Of a stretch of DNA of 64,000 bases, positions 56,851-64,000 are shown one piece after another. A program made the translations under genes and the position numbers. The notes under the pieces were generated by a model, which worked only from the letters and a program-made list of their open reading frames with translations, was not told where the DNA came from and ran no database searches. The stretch is taken from contig NZ_JAEUAW010000010.1 of assembly GCF_019511665.1 (NCBI RefSeq), positions 62,001 to 126,000 of the forward strand, read 5' to 3'. The stretch comes from Microbacterium jejuense (GTDB lineage: Bacteria; Actinomycetota; Actinomycetes; Actinomycetales; Microbacteriaceae). How positions within the stretch are numbered: position 1 is the stretch's first letter; each line of letters opens with the position of its first letter.

Positions 56851-58068
56851 TCAGTCGGTGAGCGCGCGCACGACGGCATCCGCGAGCAGCCGGCCGCGAC
56901 GGGTCAGCACGATGCGGCCGCGCACGGCGTCAGCGCCCTCGATCAGTCCGTCCGCGATGAGGGCCGCCACCGCATGCCGGCCCTCCCCGAGCAGCTCCGA
57001 CACGTCGAGCCCCTCGCGGATGCGGGTGCGCAGCAGCACGCCCTCGAGTGTCCGGGCCGCGGCATCCGGGATCTCTCGTCCGGCACCGGGCGACTCTCCC
57101 GCCGCCAGCCGCTGGGCGTACGCCGCCGGGTGCTTCACGTTCCAGAAGCGCACGCCTGCCACGTGGCTGTGGGCGCCGGGACCGAAGCCCCACCAGTCGG
57201 CGCCGGTCCAGTACGACAGGTTGTGCTGCGAGCGGTGCTCGACGCCGCGCGACCAGTTCGACACCTCGTACCAGTCGTAGCCGGCCGCTGCGAGCAGGTC
57301 GTCGGCGAGCTCGTACATGTCGGCCTGCAGGTCGTCGTCCGGCGCCGGCACCTCGCCGCGGCGGATCTGACGTGCGAGCTTCGTGCCGTCCTCGATGATG
57401 AGCGCGTAGGCCGAGACGTGGTCGGGCTGCAGCGTCACGGCGGTCTCGAGCGACGCGCGCCAGTCGTCCAACGACTCGCCGGGTGCGCCGTAGATGAGGT
57501 CGACGCTCACGTCGAGCCCGGCCTCACGCGCCGCGGCCACCGCCGTGCGCACGTTGGCGGGATCGTGCGTGCGGTCGAGGGCCGCCAGCACGTGCGGGAC
57601 GGCGGACTGCATGCCGATCGACAGCCGCGTGACCCCCGCAGCAGCGAGCTCGTGCGCGACGGCGGGCGAGACGGTGTCGGGGTTCGCCTCGACCGTCACC
57701 TCGGCGCCGTCGGCCAGGCCGAACGCGCCGCGGACGCCGTCCAGCATGCGCGCGAGGTCGCCGGGGGGCAGGAGTGTCGGCGTCCCGCCGCCGAAGAACA
57801 CGGTCGTCGCCGGGCGCAGCCCGCCCGCCGCGCCGAGCACCGACGTGGCCAGGCCGACCTCGCGCAGGAGCGTGTCGGCGTACTGGTCCTGCCGCGCGCC
57901 GCGCAGCTCGGACGACGTGTAGGTGTTGAAGTCGCAGTACCCGCAGCGCACACGGCAGAACGGCACGTGCAGGTACACGCCGAACGGCACGGCGGGATCG
58001 ACGTGGATGCCGTCGGGCAGGGCTCCGTCCGTCGGCATCGGATCGCCCAGGGGCAGGGCGGAGCCCAT
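56851..58068 (-). CDS. hemW: Radical SAM heme chaperone HemW
   Basis: Binds heme and an iron-sulfur cluster and delivers heme to target proteins. The 405-residue protein has the cluster motif HVPFCRVRCGYCDF (CxxxCxxC, with the extra Cys-x-Phe of HemW rather than HemN), the SAM segment FFGGGTPTLL and a C-terminal HemN_C domain. Short gap to the upstream DUF1990 gene (13 bp). Confidence 0.93.
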   Translation of the reverse strand: MGSALPLGDPMPTDGALPDGIHVDPAVPFGVYLHVPFCRVRCGYCDFNTYTSSELRGARQDQYADTLLREVGLATSVLGAAGGLRPATTVFFGGGTPTLLPPGDLARMLDGVRGAFGLADGAEVTVEANPDTVSPAVAHELAAAGVTRLSIGMQSAVPHVLAALDRTHDPANVRTAVAAAREAGLDVSVDLIYGAPGESLDDWRASLETAVTLQPDHVSAYALIIEDGTKLARQIRRGEVPAPDDDLQADMYELADDLLAAAGYDWYEVSNWSRGVEHRSQHNLSYWTGADWWGFGPGAHSHVAGVRFWNVKHPAAYAQRLAAGESPGAGREIPDAAARTLEGVLLRTRIREGLDVSELLGEGRHAVAALIADGLIEGADAVRGRIVLTRRGRLLADAVVRALTD

Positions 58069-58081
58069 CAGCGTCCCGCCT

Positions 58082-58732
58082 TCACGCGGGCGTCGTGTAC
58101 AGCGGCGAGATGGCGCGCAGGTACCGGGTGAACAGCTCGCGCCGGCGCCGCTTCGTCAGTCCCGGCAGCACCTTGTACAGGAGGCCGTGGGGAGCATCGA
58201 AGGCGCGCACCGTGAACCACACCTCGTCGTTCTCGTACCACTCGAGCATGAACGACTCCTCGCCGCTGACCACGGAGTCGCCCACGGTGCCGAGGGCGAA
58301 TCCCACGCGGCGGGGCTCCTCGATGGCGAAGATCACGCGCAGCTCCGCGTCGGCCTTGAGGCCCTTGACGCGGCCGTGGACGCGCACGGTCGTGCCCGCG
58401 CCGACGTAGGGCGTGCCGTCGGCGTCGAAGCGCTGCTCGGCCTCGGACCGGCTGGGCGCGATGGGGTTGCCTTCGGCGTCGAACCCGACGCCCAGGTACG
58501 CGGGCCCGGACGCGGGGCGGACGTCCGTGACCTCCAGTCCGGCACCGCGCTGCGCGGTCCACGACATGAGGGCTTCGGAGGCGGCCCGGAAGCGCGTCTC
58601 GCCGCTGCCGATGCGCCACGACTCCTCCGCCGGGATGCTGCGCTCCGGCGGATACTGCATCAGGTCGGGCGCCTGCGTCGCCCCGACGGCGGCGTAGTCG
58701 ACGGTGTCGTCCCGGAAGGTTCCTCGACGCAT
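58082..58732 (-). CDS. DUF1990 family protein
   Basis: A 216-residue soluble protein with an N-terminal YAAVGATQAPDLMQYPPE stretch and the conserved FEVTDV/GEESFMLEWYENDEVWFTVRAFDAP end. START-like fold family of unknown function, common beside lepA and hemW in actinobacteria. The ATG at 58732 is fixed by TAGGCT 7 nt upstream, whose TAG is the lepA stop codon. Confidence 0.86.
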   Translation of the reverse strand: MRRGTFRDDTVDYAAVGATQAPDLMQYPPERSIPAEESWRIGSGETRFRAASEALMSWTAQRGAGLEVTDVRPASGPAYLGVGFDAEGNPIAPSRSEAEQRFDADGTPYVGAGTTVRVHGRVKGLKADAELRVIFAIEEPRRVGFALGTVGDSVVSGEESFMLEWYENDEVWFTVRAFDAPHGLLYKVLPGLTKRRRRELFTRYLRAISPLYTTPA

Positions 58733-58742
58733 GTGAACCAGC

Positions 58743-60593
<1,851 letters not shown>

Positions 60594-60602
60594 GTCCAGA
60601 CG

Positions 60603-60608
60603 ATTCTA
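60603..60608 (-). promoter_or_regulatory. -10 element of lepA
   Basis: TAGAAT on the minus strand, 9 nt before the ATG at 60593. Confidence 0.5.
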
Positions 60609-60644
60609 CGGGTCAGGATGCCGGGCACCCCGCGAACCGTTCAC

Positions 60645-60650
60645 TAGCCT
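60645..60650 (+). promoter_or_regulatory. -10 element of leaderless alpha/beta hydrolase gene
   Basis: TAGCCT, 6 nt before the ATG at 60657. Confidence 0.55.
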
Positions 60651-60656
60651 GGCTGC

Positions 60657-61376
60657 ATGACGGTTCAGGTCGTGCTCGTGCACGGCATCCGGACGTCCGC
60701 CACCATGTGGCGCGCGCAGGTGGAGTACCTGCGGGCGCGCGGCAACCCGGTCGTCGCCGTCGATCTTCCCGGTCACGGGGCGCGCATGGCGGAGACGTTC
60801 ACGCTGGACGCCGCGTTCGCGACGATCGACGAAGCCGTGCGGGATGCCGCCAGCCGCGGCCCCGTCCTGCTCGTGGGCCACTCCATGGGCGGACTGCTGT
60901 GCATCGAGTACGTCGGGCAGGAGGACCGTCCGCCGGTCGACGCCTTCATCGCGGCATCCTGCACCGCGATCCCGCGCGGTGTCGGACTGGCGACCTACCG
61001 CATGCTGGCGCGCGGGTTCGACTCGCTCCCCGACCGCGGCATGTGGCTCACCGACCGGGTGCTCGACCGCACCCTGCCCGCCGAGACCCGTGCCGACTTC
61101 GGCGCCGGCGGATACGCGTTCGACACGCAGGACGTCGCGCTGCGGAGCCTGTCGGTGCTCGACTTGCTCGCGGCGCTGCGCCGCATCGACGTGCCGCTGT
61201 GGTTCGTGAACGGCCAGTTCGACCAGCTGCGCGTCAACGAGCGCCTCTTCGTCCAGGTCGCGAAGAATGCCGAGCTCATCGTCGTGCCGCGCACGAGCCA
61301 TCTCGTGACGGCCATGCGACCGCGGGTCTTCAACGCCGTGCTGGGGCTCGCGCTCACGACGCTCGAACAGACCTGA
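60657..61376 (+). CDS. Alpha/beta hydrolase
   Basis: The 239-residue single-domain hydrolase has the oxyanion segment VLVHGIRTSATMW, the nucleophile elbow GHSMGGLLC, acid in VNGQFDQLR and the His in VPRTSHLV. Esterase, lipase or a related activity; substrate unknown. Leaderless start. Its TGA is followed directly by the rpsT -10 box. Confidence 0.88.
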   Translation: MTVQVVLVHGIRTSATMWRAQVEYLRARGNPVVAVDLPGHGARMAETFTLDAAFATIDEAVRDAASRGPVLLVGHSMGGLLCIEYVGQEDRPPVDAFIAASCTAIPRGVGLATYRMLARGFDSLPDRGMWLTDRVLDRTLPAETRADFGAGGYAFDTQDVALRSLSVLDLLAALRRIDVPLWFVNGQFDQLRVNERLFVQVAKNAELIVVPRTSHLVTAMRPRVFNAVLGLALTTLEQT

Positions 61377-61382
61377 TAGAAT
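61377..61382 (+). promoter_or_regulatory. -10 element of rpsT
   Basis: TAGAAT immediately after the hydrolase TGA, giving rpsT a leader of about 105 nt that could hold autoregulatory structure. Confidence 0.5.
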
Positions 61383-61493
61383 CCTTGTTTGGCTTGCGTG
61401 TGGGTTCGTCCCTCACGACCGCCGCGAGGCGCCCTCTCTCGCCGAACGGCATCATCAAACCGATTCACCTCCGAACGAAAGAACCGTCGACAC

Positions 61494-61754
61494 GTGGCGA
61501 ACATCAAGTCGCAGATCAAGCGCAACAAGACCAACGAGAAGGCCCGCGAGCGCAACAAGGCCGTCAAGAGCGAGCTGAAGACCGAGGTGCGCCGCACCCG
61601 CGAGGCCATCGCCTCGGGTGACAAGGCTGCCGCCGAGAAGGCGCTGAAGACCGCGTCGAAGAAGCTCGACAAGGCCGTCAGCAAGGGCGTCATCCACCAG
61701 AACCAGGCCGCGAACCGCAAGTCGGCGATCGCGAAGCAGGTCGCCGCGCTCTGA
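61494..61754 (+). CDS. rpsT: 30S ribosomal protein S20
   Basis: An 86-residue, very lysine-rich helical protein that binds 16S rRNA. Start GTG 61494 gives [21 protein letters not shown], the standard S20 opening, with GAAAGA upstream. In-frame codons back to 61389 belong to the leader. A strong terminator follows 27 bp after the stop. Confidence 0.96.
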   Translation: MANIKSQIKRNKTNEKARERNKAVKSELKTEVRRTREAIASGDKAAAEKALKTASKKLDKAVSKGVIHQNQAANRKSAIAKQVAAL

Positions 61755-61780
61755 CGCAGCGTCCGCTCCTCCGAGCTTGA

Positions 61781-61810
61781 AAAGGCCCGTCCCGCAAGGG
61801 GCGGGCCTTT
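61781..61810. terminator. Bidirectional terminator between rpsT and holA
   Basis: A 13-bp stem with one G-U pair (61781-61793 with 61798-61810), GCAA loop, A and T runs at the base; serves both convergent genes. Confidence 0.92.
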
Positions 61811-61832
61811 CTCGCGTACAGGGTGGCGAGGA

Positions 61833-62870
61833 TCAGGAGCCGTAGGGCGCGCGGGTGGCGATGACCGTGATCATGCGCTCGAGGGCGAACACCGCGTCGC
61901 GCGAGCCGCCCTTGACCTCGGCATCCGCCCGCGCCGTCGCCTGGATGGCCCGCCCGAGGCTCTCTTCGTTCCAGCCGACGAGGTCGCGCCGCGCGCGGTC
62001 GATCTGCCAGTCCTTCATGCCCAGGCGCGAGGCCAGCGCAGCCGACGACTCCCGCGTGCCCGCGACGCGCGCCATCGAGCGCAGCTTCATGGCGACGGCG
62101 GCCACCAGGGGAACGGGGTCGGCGCCCGAGGCGAGGGCGTGACGCAGCGCGATGAGGGACTCGCCGTAGCGTCCCGCGATCGCCGTGTCGGCGACCGTGA
62201 ACGCGGACGTCTCGACGCGTCCGCCGTAGTAGCGCTCCACCACCTGCTCGGTGATGTCTCCGGGGACATCCGCGATGAGCTGCTGGCACGCGGCAGCGAG
62301 CTCGGTGAGGTCGTCGCTGAAGGCCGACACGAGGGCGCGAAGCGCCGGCGGCGCGATGCGCTTCTTGGCCGCCTGGAACTCGCCGGCGGCGAAGTCGTAG
62401 CGGTCGGAGTCGCGCTTGATCGCGGGGCACGCGATCTCGACACCGGACCCCTCACCCGCCCGGATCGCGTCCAGGAGCTTCTTGCCGCGAACGCTCGCCC
62501 CCGTGTGCCGGAGCACGACCGTCGCGCCGTCCTGCGGCGTGGCGAGGTACGACACGGCCTCGGCGAGGAACGCGTCCGAGCACTTCTCGACGCCGCTCAC
62601 CCGCACCAGGCGCGGCTCGCCGAACAGGGACGGCGACGTGACGGCGAGCAGAGTGCCCGCCGCGTAGTCGTCGGCGCGGAGGTCGGTGACCTCCAGGGTC
62701 GGATCCTCCGCCCGCAGATACTCCCGCACACCGGCGATCGCGCGCTCGGCGCACACCTCCTCAGGACCCGACACGAGGACGATCGGCGCGGGCTGCGGAG
62801 CGCGCCACGACAGCTGAGGGATGGCGCTGCGCGGGGCCTTGGAAGCGGGGCGACGCGCAGAAGATGCCAT
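61833..62870 (-). CDS. holA: DNA polymerase III subunit delta
   Basis: Clamp-loader subunit that opens the sliding clamp. The 345-residue protein has the HolA pattern: IVLVSGPEEVCAERAIAGVREYL at the start, SPSLFGEPRLVRVSG, and the helical domain with ELAAACQQLIADV and MKDWQIDRARRDLVGW. Usual neighbour of comEC and rpsT. TAGGCT 6 nt before the ATG fixes the start. Confidence 0.93.
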   Translation of the reverse strand: MASSARRPASKAPRSAIPQLSWRAPQPAPIVLVSGPEEVCAERAIAGVREYLRAEDPTLEVTDLRADDYAAGTLLAVTSPSLFGEPRLVRVSGVEKCSDAFLAEAVSYLATPQDGATVVLRHTGASVRGKKLLDAIRAGEGSGVEIACPAIKRDSDRYDFAAGEFQAAKKRIAPPALRALVSAFSDDLTELAAACQQLIADVPGDITEQVVERYYGGRVETSAFTVADTAIAGRYGESLIALRHALASGADPVPLVAAVAMKLRSMARVAGTRESSAALASRLGMKDWQIDRARRDLVGWNEESLGRAIQATARADAEVKGGSRDAVFALERMITVIATRAPYGS

Positions 62871-62876
62871 ACTCCC

Positions 62877-62882
62877 AGCCTA
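62877..62882 (-). promoter_or_regulatory. -10 element of leaderless holA
   Basis: TAGGCT on the minus strand, 6 nt before the ATG at 62870. Confidence 0.55.
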
Positions 62883-62907
62883 CCGAGGCCTCCGACATGG
62901 CATCGCG

Positions 62908-64000
62908 TCAGCCGCCGCGCTCGCGCCACACCGCGGCCCCGGTGCGGCCTGCCCAGACCGCGACGAGTCCGTCCTGGTCCGTCCGGGCAGTGCGCGCCCC
63001 GACGTCGTCGAGCACCGCCAGCGTCTCGTCGCGCGGGTGGCCGTAGTCGTTGCCCGCCCCGACCGTGATGAGCGCGACCGCGGGCGCGGCGGCGACATAG
63101 AGGGCGGCATCCTGATCCGCGCTGCCGTGGTGGGCGACCTTGACGAGCGCGTAGGGCGGGTCGAGCACGCCGGACGCGAGCAGCGCGCGCTGTGGTGACG
63201 CCGAGAGGTCGCCGAGCAGAAGCGTCGCCGGGATCGTGCCGCCACGGACGTCGAGGACCACGCTCGAGTCGTTGCCCACGCCGAAGGCGCGGCTGTCGCG
63301 CTTCGGCCACAGGACGCGCCACGTCGCATCGCCGAGCGCGCCCGACATCCCGGCCGACGCCTCCACGGGACGGGCGCCGGCATCGGCGAGCGAGCGCACG
63401 ACGGCCGCGCCGACGCCGTCGACGGGGCCGTGCAGCACGGTGCCGACGCGACCGACGACCGCCGGCACGCCGCCGCGGTGGTCGAGATCGCCGTGCGTGA
63501 GCACCAGCAGATCGATGCGCGTCACGCCGACGCGGTCGAGGCATGCGGTCAGCGCTGCGGGCTCCGGGCCCGTGTCGACGAGCGCGACCGTCCCGGCCGA
63601 GCGCAGCAGCACCGCGTCACCCTGACCCACGTCGCAGGCGAGCACGGCCCATTCGCCGGGGATCGTCCACCGCCCGGCCACCGTCGTGAGCGCGGCCGAG
63701 CCGAGCGCTCCGCCGACCACCAGGCACACCACGACGACCGATCCGCCGCGCAGCACCCGTCGCCGACGTGGACCGCCGCGCGGCAGCACCAGGATCGCGC
63801 CGATCGCCGCCCCGACGGCGGCGAGAGTAGCGGCACCCGGCCAGCCCTCCAGCCACGGCAGGGCATCGGCGGGCAGCGAGGCGACGGTGGCCGCCGATGC
63901 GGCGATCCATGAGGCAGGGAGCCACGCCAGGGCTGCGAGCCCGGACTGCAGCCAGGGCACGGGCGCCGCCAGGCAGGCCGCGAGACCGAGGACCGTGGCC
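62908..64000 (-). CDS. comEC: ComEC/Rec2 family DNA uptake protein, C-terminal part (runs off the right edge)
   Basis: The frame is open to the end of the window, so the 364 codons here are the 3' part of a gene of usually 700-850 codons. Visible are the last membrane helices (WLPASWIAASAATVASLP and later), then an external metallo-beta-lactamase-like domain. That domain has VLACDVGQGDAVLL, LVLTHGDLDHRGG (metal-binding HxDxDH type), DDSSVVL-like strand and KVAHHGSADQD. ComEC forms the DNA-uptake channel of competence; actinobacterial competence is rarely shown. It precedes holA on the same strand. Confidence 0.88.
   Translation of the reverse strand, partial: ATVLGLAACLAAPVPWLQSGLAALAWLPASWIAASAATVASLPADALPWLEGWPGAATLAAVGAAIGAILVLPRGGPRRRRVLRGGSVVVVCLVVGGALGSAALTTVAGRWTIPGEWAVLACDVGQGDAVLLRSAGTVALVDTGPEPAALTACLDRVGVTRIDLLVLTHGDLDHRGGVPAVVGRVGTVLHGPVDGVGAAVVRSLADAGARPVEASAGMSGALGDATWRVLWPKRDSRAFGVGNDSSVVLDVRGGTIPATLLLGDLSASPQRALLASGVLDPPYALVKVAHHGSADQDAALYVAAAPAVALITVGAGNDYGHPRDETLAVLDDVGARTARTDQDGLVAVWAGRTGAAVWRERGG

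Overview
This is a high-GC actinobacterial chromosome segment, most like Microbacterium or a close relative in the Microbacteriaceae. The evidence is a roughly 70 % GC bias at third codon positions and actinobacterial gene clusters: glnA - glnE - glnA2; aceE - fasR-like - fabD - fabH - acpP - fabF; hrcA - dnaJ - rsmE - HIT - phoH - ybeY - CNNM/CBS - era. Polyphosphate glucokinase, DUF3145, DUF4191 and a HemW-DUF1990-LepA neighbourhood also fit. It is core genome. I see no insertion sequence, prophage, integrase or CRISPR array.

Layout. 1-6.3 kb: PAC2 protein (cut by the window edge), leucyl aminopeptidase, dihydrolipoyl dehydrogenase, the two-lipoyl E2 acyltransferase and a membrane-anchored unknown. 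6.4-15.6 kb: two small membrane proteins, then nitrogen assimilation (glnA, glnE, glnA2) and ppgK. 15.6-20.2 kb: RNase P RNA, a family-A polymerase, a zinc-ribbon coiled coil, an APC permease and tRNA-Val. 20.3-28 kb: pyruvate dehydrogenase E1 followed by a PucR-type regulator and the type II fatty acid synthase genes, so acetyl-CoA supply and its use in lipid synthesis sit together. 28-38 kb: DUF3145, a putative iron-regulated Fe(II)/2OG oxygenase, a GmrSD-like DUF262/DUF1524 nuclease, an EIICBA sugar PTS, tRNA (CAT), a DMT transporter, peptide deformylase, a DUF6153-DUF305 pair behind a CsoR-like palindrome, and tRNA-Asn. 38-46 kb: orphan ABC ATPase, dusB-dgt-dnaG, glutathione peroxidase, DsbA-like protein, recO-uppS and a TRIC channel. 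46.8-64 kb: leuA with a leader peptide, a lipoprotein, the era-to-hrcA block, hemW, DUF1990, lepA, an alpha/beta hydrolase, rpsT, holA and the 3' part of comEC.

Transcription signals are unusually easy to read here. A -10 element of the form TANNNT (often TAGGCT, TAGCCT or TAGACT) lies exactly 6 or 7 nt before the start codon of at least nineteen genes, which predicts leaderless mRNAs and fixes many starts. In three places the TAG of the -10 is also the stop codon of the preceding gene. Regulatory candidates: a leaderless leucine-rich leader peptide with mutually exclusive hairpins before leuA; a GlnR-like box before glnA; a CsoR-like operator before the DUF6153-DUF305 pair; a DtxR/IdeR-like palindrome before the oxygenase; and a CIRCE element at hrcA. 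The heptamer GGATGCC/GGCATCC recurs throughout and appears to override the usual codon choice.
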